Shown: positions 8,766-16,532 of the stretch, in pieces
Numbering within the stretch: the first letter of the stretch is position 1
Layout of the letters: every line of letters starts with the position of its first letter
Source of the DNA: BACL11 sp945865535
Lineage (GTDB): Bacteria > Bacteroidota > Bacteroidia > Flavobacteriales > BACL11
Assembly: GCA_947502765.1 (NCBI GenBank)
Contig: CANNBA010000003.1
Location: 52,919-116,918, forward strand
DNA: 64,000 nucleotides
Direction of reading: 5' to 3'
Translations under genes and position numbers: made by a program
Notes under the pieces: model-generated
Database searches by the model: none
Seen by the model: the letters and a program-made list of their open reading frames with translations, nothing else
What the model was told of the DNA's origin: nothing

Positions 8766-10178
8766 ATGGAAAAACAAAACAAAAGCAAGCAAGTATTGAT
8801 TGAAAATATTGAAATAATTGATACGGCAACTAAAGGGAAATCGGTGGCAAAGCAAGATGGAAGAGCCATTTTTGTTCAAGGAGGTGTTCCTGGAGATATT
8901 TGCGACATTAGAGTTTTTAAAAAGCAAAAAAAATTCTGGGAAGCTCGGCTAGAAAAAATACATACTTATTCTGATAAAAGAACAGCGCCCAAATGCGAAC
9001 ATTTTGGAGTGTGTGGGGGTTGTAAATGGCAAAATATGAAGTACTCCTCTCAATTGGAATTTAAGCAACATGAAGTACTCAATAATTTAAAACGAATTGG
9101 GGGTATAGCCCTTGCAAAACATAGTGAAATTATAGGAAGTGAAAAGCAATATTTTTACAGAAATAAACTGGAATTTTCTTTTTCCAATAAAAGATGGCTA
9201 ACTGTGGAGGAAATTGGGTCGGAAGAAGCTATTGCTGATAAAGATGCTTTAGGATTCCATGTTCCTGGGATGTTTGATAAAGTAATTAATTTGAACAATT
9301 GCTACTTGCAAAAAGATCCTTCAAATGCCATTCGCTTAGCGGTAAAGCAATTTGCCGACAAACACAAACTGACTTATTTTGACATCAGAAGTCAAAAAGG
9401 TTTGCTGCGCAACTTAATGATACGAACTAGCTCAACAAATGATTTGATGGTGCTGGTGCAATTTTTTGAAGCGGATAAAAAAAGTATCCATTTACTAATG
9501 GAGCACCTTAAAACAACATTTCCAGAGATTACTTCACTGCTTTACATCATTAACCAAAAAGCAAACAACACTATGTACGACCAAGAAGTAGTTTGCTATA
9601 GTGGCAAAGACCATATTGTGGAAGAAATGGATGGGCTTTACTTTAAAATTGGCGCCATTTCTTTTTTCCAAACCAATAGCGAGCAGGCAAAAGTATTGTA
9701 CCGCAAAACCAAGGAATTGGCTCGAATTAAACCAAATGAGCTAGTATATGATTTGTACACAGGAACAGGAACTATTGCTCAATATGTAGCGCAATCAGCA
9801 GCAAAAGTAGTGGGTATTGATTCGGTGGAAGAAGGCATAAAAGCAGCCTGTGAAAATGCCAAGAGAAACGGAATAACTAATTGCACTTTTTACACCGGTG
9901 ATATGAAAGCTATTTTCACAGATGACTTCATTTTAAAAAATGGGACGCCTGATGTAATAATTACCGACCCTCCAAGAGATGGGATGCACAAGCAAGTAAT
10001 GGAACAACTACTAAAAATTGGAGCCAAAAGAATTGTATATGTAAGTTGTAATTCGGCAACCCAGGCCCGCGACCTAGCTTTACTGGCAGAGAAGTATGAA
10101 GTTACACATATACAGCCGATTGATATGTTCCCTCAAACCCATCATGTTGAAAATATTGTTGTTTTAGAATTAAAATAA
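8766..10178 (+). CDS. rlmD: 23S rRNA (uracil-5-)-methyltransferase RlmD (RumA)
   Basis: SAM-dependent methyltransferase that makes 5-methyluridine in rRNA (U1939 in E. coli numbering). 470 residues: TRAM domain (about 6-65), a [4Fe-4S] set C77, C83, C86 in CEHFGVCGGC with C179 as fourth ligand, then a Rossmann methyltransferase domain with motif I YDLYTGTGT (328-336), TDPPRDGMH (400-408), nucleophile C428 in VSCNSATQARDL and the general-base Glu in HHVE (E462). All catalytic residues are present. Paralogues RlmCD and TrmA share the fold; the Fe-S cluster favours RlmD/RlmCD. The promoter box leaves almost no leader. Confidence 0.93.
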   Translation: MEKQNKSKQVLIENIEIIDTATKGKSVAKQDGRAIFVQGGVPGDICDIRVFKKQKKFWEARLEKIHTYSDKRTAPKCEHFGVCGGCKWQNMKYSSQLEFKQHEVLNNLKRIGGIALAKHSEIIGSEKQYFYRNKLEFSFSNKRWLTVEEIGSEEAIADKDALGFHVPGMFDKVINLNNCYLQKDPSNAIRLAVKQFADKHKLTYFDIRSQKGLLRNLMIRTSSTNDLMVLVQFFEADKKSIHLLMEHLKTTFPEITSLLYIINQKANNTMYDQEVVCYSGKDHIVEEMDGLYFKIGAISFFQTNSEQAKVLYRKTKELARIKPNELVYDLYTGTGTIAQYVAQSAAKVVGIDSVEEGIKAACENAKRNGITNCTFYTGDMKAIFTDDFILKNGTPDVIITDPPRDGMHKQVMEQLLKIGAKRIVYVSCNSATQARDLALLAEKYEVTHIQPIDMFPQTHHVENIVVLELK

Positions 10179-10190
10179 TTCGTAAGTTTG
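10159..10190 (+). promoter_or_regulatory. Promoter for the 10212 lipoprotein gene
   Basis: TTG (10159-10161) and TAAGTTTG (10183-10190) are separated by 21 nt, inside and just after the rlmD 3' end. The lipoprotein ATG lies 21 nt downstream. Confidence 0.5.
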
Positions 10191-10211
10191 AAGACTTTAA
10201 AACAATAGATT

Positions 10212-10787
10212 ATGAAAAAAACACTACTTGTATTACTTGCTTTGCCGCTTCTTTTTTCTAATTGTAAGAAGGAAGATTCCTCCAAACAAACTAGTCCTAC
10301 TATTTATAATGAATGGCAACTTACAATTCAAACCACCTCTCTTTCACACGGAGATATTTATACTGCTGGTCAGTTTATAGATAGTTTAACTGGAACTATA
10401 TATAATGGACAGTTAAACTCTTTAGGTTCAGGTGCAATTTTGGTAAGTAACGATACTGTTTTTCCAGGTTTATCCACAAGCTACTCTTCAAGAACCTGGA
10501 TTATTGATCAGAATCAGATTATTATAGATACTTATTATAATGGGAATGGATTCCCTTATAATATATTACAGCATAATTTTGCTATATATTATGATACATT
10601 AGTTGTTAATTTTCAGTCTGGTGGTATAACTAAATTTATAATTAATGAATTAACCTCTGATCATCTTCATATTACTTCACTAGCTGATACAAGCTACTCG
10701 CCGCTATTTGATTCCAATGGTATTTATCAAGATACTCTTTTTATGAATCTTAATTCTGATAAATATTTCTTTGATAAAATACAATAG
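10212..10787 (+). CDS. Lipoprotein of unknown function
   Basis: 191 residues. The lipobox LLFSNC places the lipidated cysteine at C18, followed by KKEDSSK. The mature part reads like a small lipocalin-type or calycin beta-barrel (EWQLTIQTTSL near the start, then alternating strands with many Asp/Thr/Tyr), which is common in Bacteroidota lipoproteins, but no family can be named. It has its own promoter within the rlmD end and is followed after 33 bp by a tiny membrane-peptide ORF. Confidence 0.8.
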   Translation: MKKTLLVLLALPLLFSNCKKEDSSKQTSPTIYNEWQLTIQTTSLSHGDIYTAGQFIDSLTGTIYNGQLNSLGSGAILVSNDTVFPGLSTSYSSRTWIIDQNQIIIDTYYNGNGFPYNILQHNFAIYYDTLVVNFQSGGITKFIINELTSDHLHITSLADTSYSPLFDSNGIYQDTLFMNLNSDKYFFDKIQ

Positions 10788-10820
10788 TAATTTTATTTAA
10801 TAAAAAACAATAGCTAAACA

Positions 10821-10940
10821 ATGAAGGATATTTGGGAGAAACTAAAAGAATTGTATGATTTAAATCCAACTCTTTTTGGGATTCTGCTTTTTATTGATTT
10901 AGCCATACTCTATTTTATCATCCAATATTTTATTAGCTGA
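10821..10940 (+). CDS. 39-residue single-pass membrane peptide
   Basis: An ATG-initiated ORF encodes MKDIWEKLKELYDLNPTLFG, followed by about 17 hydrophobic residues and a short tail FISTOP. The N-terminal part can form an amphipathic helix and the rest a transmembrane helix. Its TGA shares the base A with the ATG of the Sua5/YciO gene (TGATG), so the two are probably translationally coupled. It is too short for routine gene callers. Function unknown; the evidence is the tight coupling and the clean helix-membrane design. Confidence 0.55.
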   Translation: MKDIWEKLKELYDLNPTLFGILLFIDLAILYFIIQYFIS

Positions 10941-11560
10941 TGCTTTTACACATTCATCCGGATAATCCAGAACCTAGACAAATAAAAAAAATAGTGGAAT
11001 GTCTTAAAGATGGTGGGGTAATTATTTACCCTACCGATACTGTTTATGCCCTTGGCTGTGATGTGTATCATAAAAAAGCCATGGAAAAATTATGCCAGAT
11101 TAAAGGTGTGGATATCCAAAAACACAACCTCTCTTTTGTGTGTTATGATTTAAGCCACATAGCAGATTTTACCAAGCATTTAGATACTGCCACTTACAAA
11201 TTGATGAAAAAAGTATTGCCAGGACCTTATACCTTTATCCTAAATGCAAATACCAGTATTCCAAAACTATTTAAAAACAAAAAGCATGAAATTGGTATTA
11301 GAATCCCCGATAATAACATACCCCGAGAAATAGTGAAAGAACTGGGCAATCCTATTGTTACTACATCAGTTAAAGATGATGATATGGTAATTGAATACAG
11401 CACCGATCCTGAACTCATTCACGAGTATTTTGGCCACAAAGTTGATTTGGTTATCTCGGGGGGCTATGGCGAAAGCACTCCATCAACTATTATAAAATGT
11501 ACTGATGGTTTTGCTCAAATAATAAGAAAAGGGAAAGGAGATACTAGCTTATTTGAGTAA
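10940..11560 (+). CDS. Sua5/YciO/YrdC family protein (L-threonylcarbamoyladenylate synthase-like)
   Basis: 206 residues. YrdC fold: GGVIIYPTDTVYALGCD (25-41), KLCQIKG and LPGPYTFILNA, then GIRIPDN and TTSVKDDD, all parts of the ATP/threonine/bicarbonate pocket. YrdC-type enzymes make threonylcarbamoyl-AMP for the t6A modification of tRNAs. The length and the N-terminus LLHIHPDNPEPRQI match the YciO branch more closely than long Sua5, so the exact role is less certain. It starts in a TGATG overlap with the 39-residue peptide. Its last 17 bp overlap the end of coaE on the other strand. Confidence 0.85.
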   Translation: MLLHIHPDNPEPRQIKKIVECLKDGGVIIYPTDTVYALGCDVYHKKAMEKLCQIKGVDIQKHNLSFVCYDLSHIADFTKHLDTATYKLMKKVLPGPYTFILNANTSIPKLFKNKKHEIGIRIPDNNIPREIVKELGNPIVTTSVKDDDMVIEYSTDPELIHEYFGHKVDLVISGGYGESTPSTIIKCTDGFAQIIRKGKGDTSLFE

Positions 11561-12137
11561 TAATCTTAATAATTTGAGGCAGGATTAATTCCTTGCCATC
11601 ATTTACAATTACAAAATCAGATAATCGCTCTTTTTCAAGGGCTGACATTTGGCTTTCTATTCTAGCAATAACCGATTCTTTTAAAATATTGTCTCGCTTT
11701 ATTACTCTCTGAATTCTAATTTCTTCAGGGGCTGAAACGCATATCACTTTATCAAGCCCTAGATAAGAATTGCTTTCGAACAAAATAGCAGCTTCTTTAA
11801 TTACAACACTGGAAGTTTGAGTTTGACACCAATTTTCAAAATTTTGTTTTACCACTGGATGTACTAAGAGATTCAGCTTTGCTAACTTTTGCTTATCATT
11901 AAAAACAATTTCTGCTAAAATTTTATTTTCAAGCAAGCCATTTTTATAAACTTTAGCACCAAATACATTTTGAATTTCTTGCTTTAGAAGCTCATTTTCA
12001 GCCATGCATTTTTTGGCTTCAATATCTGCATTAAAAACGGGAATACCCAGTTTGGTAAAAACAGCACCGACAAAAGTTTTACCAGAGCCAATACCACCTG
12101 TAAGGCCTACTTTTATTTGTTGTTTTTCTCTTGGCAT
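11544..12137 (-). CDS. coaE: Dephospho-CoA kinase
   Basis: Last step of coenzyme A synthesis: ATP-dependent phosphorylation of the 3'-OH of dephospho-CoA. 197 residues, a normal length. P-loop GGIGSGKT (14-21), FNADIEAKKCM with the substrate-binding Asp, HPVVKQNFENW, the ESNSYLGLDKVICVSAPEEIRIQRV lid region and a second Arg set (RDNILKE) are all recognisable. The start overlaps the 3' end of bshA by 25 bp, so bshA and coaE are co-transcribed. The 3' end overlaps the convergent Sua5-like gene by 17 bp. Confidence 0.93.
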   Translation of the reverse strand: MPREKQQIKVGLTGGIGSGKTFVGAVFTKLGIPVFNADIEAKKCMAENELLKQEIQNVFGAKVYKNGLLENKILAEIVFNDKQKLAKLNLLVHPVVKQNFENWCQTQTSSVVIKEAAILFESNSYLGLDKVICVSAPEEIRIQRVIKRDNILKESVIARIESQMSALEKERLSDFVIVNDGKELILPQIIKIITQIS

Positions 12138-13261
12138 AGACTTTGATAAATAGCATTGTATTTTGGCAATACATTTTTAAGTGCAAAAGAATTAGCATGG
12201 GCTAAAGCATTTATTTTAAAACTTTCCAAGAGCTGAGGATTTTTTAATAATGTAATCGTATCCTTTGCCATTTTATCTACATCACCAACATTTGATAAAA
12301 AGCCTGTTTTGCCATCAATATTTACTTCTGAAATACCACCACTATTTGTTGAAATAACTGCAGTTTTACTTGCCATGGCCTCCAGTGCAACCAAACCAAA
12401 ACTTTCTGTTTCAGAAGGCAATACAAAAACATCAGAAATCGCAAGCATTTTCTCAATAACTCTAAGTTTTCCTAAAAATTTTACTTTGGTATCCAATCCT
12501 AATTCTCTACAAAGTTCCTCTGCCTTTATTCTTTCAGGCCCATCGCCAATCATAAGTAGCTTAGAAGGAATCTCTTTATTCACTTTTTCAAATATTTTAA
12601 CTACATCCCCTACTCTTTTTACCGTTCGAAAATTAGAAATATGAGTGATGATAAATTCTTCCTTATTAGCAAAATTACTTCTTAAATTCTCATCAACTTG
12701 CTGTTGATACAAACTCAAATCAATAAAATTTGGAATAGTTTGAATTTCCTTTTTGATATTAAAATGCTCTAGGGTTTCTCTTTTTAAATCTTCAGAAACT
12801 ACAGTCACTGCATCCGACATATTAATGGCATACTCAATAACTGGCTTAAAGGATTTGTCTTTTCCTAAAAGGGTAATATCGGTTCCGTGTAAAGTAGTAA
12901 CAATAGGTAGGTCAATACCATAAGTTGCTAAAATTTGCTTGGCATTTACAGCAGCTGAAGCATGAGGGATTGCATAATGAACATGCAAAATATTCAATTT
13001 CTCGTGCATTGCAACATCCACTAGTTTAGAAGTCAGGTTGAGCTCATAAGGAGCGTATTCAAAAAGAGGATAATCCAGTACAGTTACCTCATGATAATAA
13101 ATTCTCTCTGAAAATACATCCAAACGAAATGGCTGGTCGTAAGAAATGAAATGGACTTCATGCCCCTGCTCAGAAAGTGCAATTCCAAGTTCAGTGGCAA
13201 CCACCCCGCTCCCACCATAAGTAGGATAACACACAATACCAATTTTTAATTTAGTTTTCAT
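12113..13261 (-). CDS. bshA: N-acetyl-alpha-D-glucosaminyl L-malate synthase
   Basis: GT4 glycosyltransferase that joins UDP-GlcNAc to L-malate, the first step of bacillithiol synthesis. 382 residues. The N-terminus KIGIVCYPTYGGSGVVATELG, with HEVHFISYDQPFRL, ILHVHYAIPHA and TTLHGTDITLLG, is diagnostic of BshA; the C-terminal nucleotide-sugar site carries ETESFGLVALEAMA. Bacillithiol is therefore the expected low-molecular-weight thiol of this organism. The gene overlaps the GH3/beta-lactamase gene upstream by 11 bp and coaE downstream by 25 bp, making a three-gene unit. bshB and bshC are not in the window. Confidence 0.94.
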   Translation of the reverse strand: MKTKLKIGIVCYPTYGGSGVVATELGIALSEQGHEVHFISYDQPFRLDVFSERIYYHEVTVLDYPLFEYAPYELNLTSKLVDVAMHEKLNILHVHYAIPHASAAVNAKQILATYGIDLPIVTTLHGTDITLLGKDKSFKPVIEYAINMSDAVTVVSEDLKRETLEHFNIKKEIQTIPNFIDLSLYQQQVDENLRSNFANKEEFIITHISNFRTVKRVGDVVKIFEKVNKEIPSKLLMIGDGPERIKAEELCRELGLDTKVKFLGKLRVIEKMLAISDVFVLPSETESFGLVALEAMASKTAVISTNSGGISEVNIDGKTGFLSNVGDVDKMAKDTITLLKNPQLLESFKINALAHANSFALKNVLPKYNAIYQSLCQEKNNK

Positions 13262-16190
13262 CTAAGCTATCATAAATTACTTGCATAATCTCTGTTCTTA
13301 CATTCATTTTTAACAACTTCTTATTGCTTGCATCAGGGTGAATACTATTGGATAAGAAAATGTAAACTAACTGATTTTCAGGGTCCGCCCAAGCTAAAGT
13401 ACCCGTAAATCCTGAATGACCAAAACTTAAACCAGATGCACTCTGGCAAACTGGGCCTCCTTCTTGACCTTTAAAAACGGGTTTATCAAATCCTGCTCCT
13501 CTCCTATTATTTTGAGGGAATTGACGCTTTGTAAATTCACTAATCACCTGTTCAGACAAATATTGTTCCCCTCCATATTGGCCTTTTTGCAAATACATTT
13601 GGATCAATTTTGCCAAATCATTTGCATTGGAAAAAAGTCCTGCATGGCCCCCTACTCCATCTTGCATTGCAGCCCCCTGATCATGAACATATCCTTTTAA
13701 AAGTTGGCTTCTATACACATAATCCATTTCGGTAGGAACAATTCTCTTTTCATCAATTCTCTCCAAAGGTAAATATCCTAAATTTTCCATTCCCAATCGC
13801 TTATAAAATAAATCCTCTGTAATTTTATTTAATGGTTTTTTATATTCCTTCTCTATAATTTCTTTAAACATATAATAACCCAAATCAGAATAGAGATATT
13901 TCTTTTTTTCTAATAACTCTGATTGTTTAATTTGTTGAATAATTGAATCAGGATATTGTTGGTGTAAATAGATGCCAGCAGCAACCTTATGAGGATATTG
14001 CTGGCTAAAAGTGTTACTGTATAGAGTATCTCTAAATTCACTTTTACCAGATACAGAATCTTTAACTAAAGTTTTTTTGTAAAATGGAATCCATGAAGGT
14101 AATCCTGCCTGATGGGCTAAAATATCTCTAATTATTAAATCTTTTTTGTTTGTTGAATCTAAATCAAGATACTTACCTAAATGATGATCTAGATTAAACT
14201 TTTTATCATCAACCATATCCATTAAAACAGGAACAGTAGCACCTATTTTTGTGATGGAAGCTAAATCATAAATATCAGTATTCTTTACTGCTGTCTTTTT
14301 TTCATAGCTATGAAAACCGTATGATTTATTAAAAAAGATATTTCCATCTTTAGCAATGAGCACTTGACAACCTGGAGTTGCTGCTTGAGAAATTGCATTA
14401 TCTACAATACTATCAATTTTATAAAGTAAGTCGGTTCGGAAATTTATCTCTTCAGGCGAAACATATCTCATTCTTATTGACTCGGTTTTTAATCCTGAAT
14501 GAATAGGATAATGTTTAGTATTAACAGGTAATTTCCCATGGATGCCTATCCCTCCAAAAATTGCTTGAGCAGCTTGCTCTTGGGCCACTTTACTATTTTG
14601 ATAAGCCAGTATTAATCCATCAAAATTATTAGTAAATAAAAATGAATTGATACTATAAGGATTTGCAAAAATTGATACAATAACTTTTGATTGTATGGCA
14701 ATAGCTTGCAAAAAAATATCTGTTTCTTTTGCAATTTTATAGGATTTCCAAGCATTCTCATTTGATTTATGAATACTAGCAATTACTAGATTAAATGGAG
14801 CTAATTTATTTAATAAAACCGCTTGCTCAGAAGCAGTGGCCTGTTCTGAAATTGTAAAATGAGTTATTGGCCCATAATTTGAAAGCATTTGCTTAAAATC
14901 ACTAGCATCCTCACCAATACTAACTGATGCCATTTTTAAAGTGTCTAAGCTCTTTAAAGGTAATAAATTATCATAATTTTGTAATAAAGTCAATGATGAT
15001 TGCACCAGTTTTTTATCTAGCAATTTTGTTTCAGTAGTAATAATCTGATTCTTGATTAATGATAAATCAGTAGGAGTATATTGAGCTAAACCCATCCATT
15101 GCTTGGCCATCAATATCTTATGACATCTTGCATCAATTTCTGCTTGAGAAATTTTTTTCTGTTTAATTGCTTTTTGTATTTCATCAATGGCTTTTGGGAC
15201 ATCTTCTGCAAAAAGCAAAACATCATTACCAGCAAGCAATGCTTTGAGATCAACTTCTGCTGGAGCATAAAACTGACTTACGCCTTTCATATTTAAAGCA
15301 TCAGTGATTGCCAATCCTGTAAATCCCATTTCTTTTTTTAGTAACCCATTAACTACTTTTGGCGATAATGAAACCGCTAAATCTTTAGTATCATCTAAAG
15401 AAGGAATGTGTAAATGAGCCACCATAACAGAGCCTAAACCATTTTCAATTAACATTTTAAAAGGCAGTAGTTCCACCTGCTCTAATTGCTGTTTTAATTG
15501 ATTTACAGTAGGTAATGTTTTATGAGAATCTGAATCTGTATCTCCATGGCCCGGAAAGTGCTTAGCACAGGCTAAAACATTATTATCCTGCATTCCTTTC
15601 ATATAAGCTACTCCCATTCTACCTACTTTTTGAGGGTTTTCTCCAAAGGAGCGGTTATTAATTATTGGATTTTCTGGATTAGAATTAACATCCACAACAG
15701 GAGCAAAATTAATATGTATTCCTAACAACTTACATTGGCGAGCTACCTCCACACCCATTTCATAAATTAATTTTTCATCTTCAATAGCGCCAAGAGTCAT
15801 CTGCCAGGGAAAGCGCAAAGATGAATCGAGTCTCATAGCAACTCCCCATTCCCCATCAATAGCAATCATTAAAGGAGTTTTTGACTTTGACTGATAATAA
15901 TTAGTAAGTTGTGCTTGCCGAACAGGTCCTCCTTGCAAAAACATCACCCCTCCAATTTTATACTGCTGTACTAAATTAGTAATTTGCTGTTTATGATCTT
16001 CTCCCTTATTAGAATAGGCTGCTACCATAAAAAGCTGTGCAATTCGTTCCTGTTCTGATAAAGTAGTCATAATACTATCGGCCCAAGTAGTTGAATAACT
16101 TAAAAAAACTGCTTTATTTTGGGCAAAAATATGCTGAAAATTTACTAAAAAAAGAGCCGAAACTAAAATGATAAACTGAATTTTTCTCAT
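13251..16190 (-). CDS. Fusion of GH3 beta-N-acetylhexosaminidase and serine beta-lactamase-like domain
   Basis: 979 residues with a signal peptide (1-23). Residues 40-365 form a NagZ-type GH3 barrel: KHFPGHGDTDSDSH (210-223) carries the His-Asp acid/base loop, and AITDALNMKGV holds the nucleophile D297. A GH3 C-terminal alpha/beta domain covers 395-570. Residues 585-970 form a class C/DD-peptidase-like serine hydrolase domain with S645-x-x-K648 (ASITK), the Tyr motif Y767-S-D and a HSG-like triad (FGHSGFTG) near the end. A periplasmic role in trimming GlcNAc-MurNAc peptides or recycling peptidoglycan is likely; true beta-lactam resistance is not implied. The fused form is known in Bacteroidota. 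A TACTTTTG box lies about 43 nt before the start. Confidence 0.9.
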   Translation of the reverse strand: MRKIQFIILVSALFLVNFQHIFAQNKAVFLSYSTTWADSIMTTLSEQERIAQLFMVAAYSNKGEDHKQQITNLVQQYKIGGVMFLQGGPVRQAQLTNYYQSKSKTPLMIAIDGEWGVAMRLDSSLRFPWQMTLGAIEDEKLIYEMGVEVARQCKLLGIHINFAPVVDVNSNPENPIINNRSFGENPQKVGRMGVAYMKGMQDNNVLACAKHFPGHGDTDSDSHKTLPTVNQLKQQLEQVELLPFKMLIENGLGSVMVAHLHIPSLDDTKDLAVSLSPKVVNGLLKKEMGFTGLAITDALNMKGVSQFYAPAEVDLKALLAGNDVLLFAEDVPKAIDEIQKAIKQKKISQAEIDARCHKILMAKQWMGLAQYTPTDLSLIKNQIITTETKLLDKKLVQSSLTLLQNYDNLLPLKSLDTLKMASVSIGEDASDFKQMLSNYGPITHFTISEQATASEQAVLLNKLAPFNLVIASIHKSNENAWKSYKIAKETDIFLQAIAIQSKVIVSIFANPYSINSFLFTNNFDGLILAYQNSKVAQEQAAQAIFGGIGIHGKLPVNTKHYPIHSGLKTESIRMRYVSPEEINFRTDLLYKIDSIVDNAISQAATPGCQVLIAKDGNIFFNKSYGFHSYEKKTAVKNTDIYDLASITKIGATVPVLMDMVDDKKFNLDHHLGKYLDLDSTNKKDLIIRDILAHQAGLPSWIPFYKKTLVKDSVSGKSEFRDTLYSNTFSQQYPHKVAAGIYLHQQYPDSIIQQIKQSELLEKKKYLYSDLGYYMFKEIIEKEYKKPLNKITEDLFYKRLGMENLGYLPLERIDEKRIVPTEMDYVYRSQLLKGYVHDQGAAMQDGVGGHAGLFSNANDLAKLIQMYLQKGQYGGEQYLSEQVISEFTKRQFPQNNRRGAGFDKPVFKGQEGGPVCQSASGLSFGHSGFTGTLAWADPENQLVYIFLSNSIHPDASNKKLLKMNVRTEIMQVIYDSLDEN

Positions 16191-16233
16191 AACTGTAAAA
16201 TTAAAAATTGTTATACAATCAATAAAGAATTAA

Positions 16234-16241
16234 CAAAAGTA
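16234..16241 (-). promoter_or_regulatory. -7 box TACTTTTG for the GH3/beta-lactamase-bshA-coaE unit
   Basis: CAAAAGTA on the + strand reads TACTTTTG on the minus strand, 43 nt before the ATG at 16190. It is paired with an identical box facing the other way at 16272. Confidence 0.55.
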
Positions 16242-16271
16242 ATATCATGACTTATCAACTGAAATATTTAA

Positions 16272-16279
16272 TACTTTTG
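16272..16279 (+). promoter_or_regulatory. -7 box TACTTTTG for the 16285-mutL operon
   Basis: An exact TAnnTTTG match ends 5 nt before the ATG at 16285, predicting a leaderless or nearly leaderless mRNA. The opposing box at 16234 makes this a symmetric divergent promoter with 30 bp between boxes. Confidence 0.55.
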
Positions 16280-16284
16280 TAACT

Positions 16285-16521
16285 ATGCAAGCCCCAAAAA
16301 TCCCATCTATTTTCAAAGCTTCAAGCTCCAAATCATTTTCTTTTAAGCCTAGATATTATGATGAAAAAAAAGAAAGACGAGAACAATTGGAAAAAGGGAC
16401 AAAAGCAACTATCAAATTTAATAGAAATCATACTAAAAAGCAAGCAAAAGGAAGAACTATGAGAATTGTATTTCTGATTATTATTTTATCTTTGCTAGCT
16501 TACAAATTCATTATTAATTAA
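16285..16521 (+). CDS. Small conserved tail-anchored protein upstream of mutL
   Basis: 78 residues. FSFKPRYYDEKKERRE near residue 18 recalls a short Bacteroidota family encoded just before mutL (some homologues are wrongly labelled riboflavin synthase subunit beta). A very basic middle (KFNRNHTKKQAKGRTMR) leads into one C-terminal membrane helix (IVFLIIILSLLAYKFII). It is predicted to be anchored at the inner membrane by its C-terminus with the basic part in the cytoplasm. The function is not known. It ends 11 bp before mutL. Confidence 0.7.
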   Translation: MQAPKIPSIFKASSSKSFSFKPRYYDEKKERREQLEKGTKATIKFNRNHTKKQAKGRTMRIVFLIIILSLLAYKFIIN

Positions 16522-16532
16522 GTCTATTCACA

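Noticed and set aside
15099..15296. Plus-strand frame opposite the GH3 fusion gene
   Set aside because: Composition is that of an antisense shadow; no start signal or homology is seen.
13251..16190. Beta-lactam resistance gene
   Set aside because: The SITK domain is fused to a NagZ-like enzyme and fits peptidoglycan processing better than a resistance enzyme.
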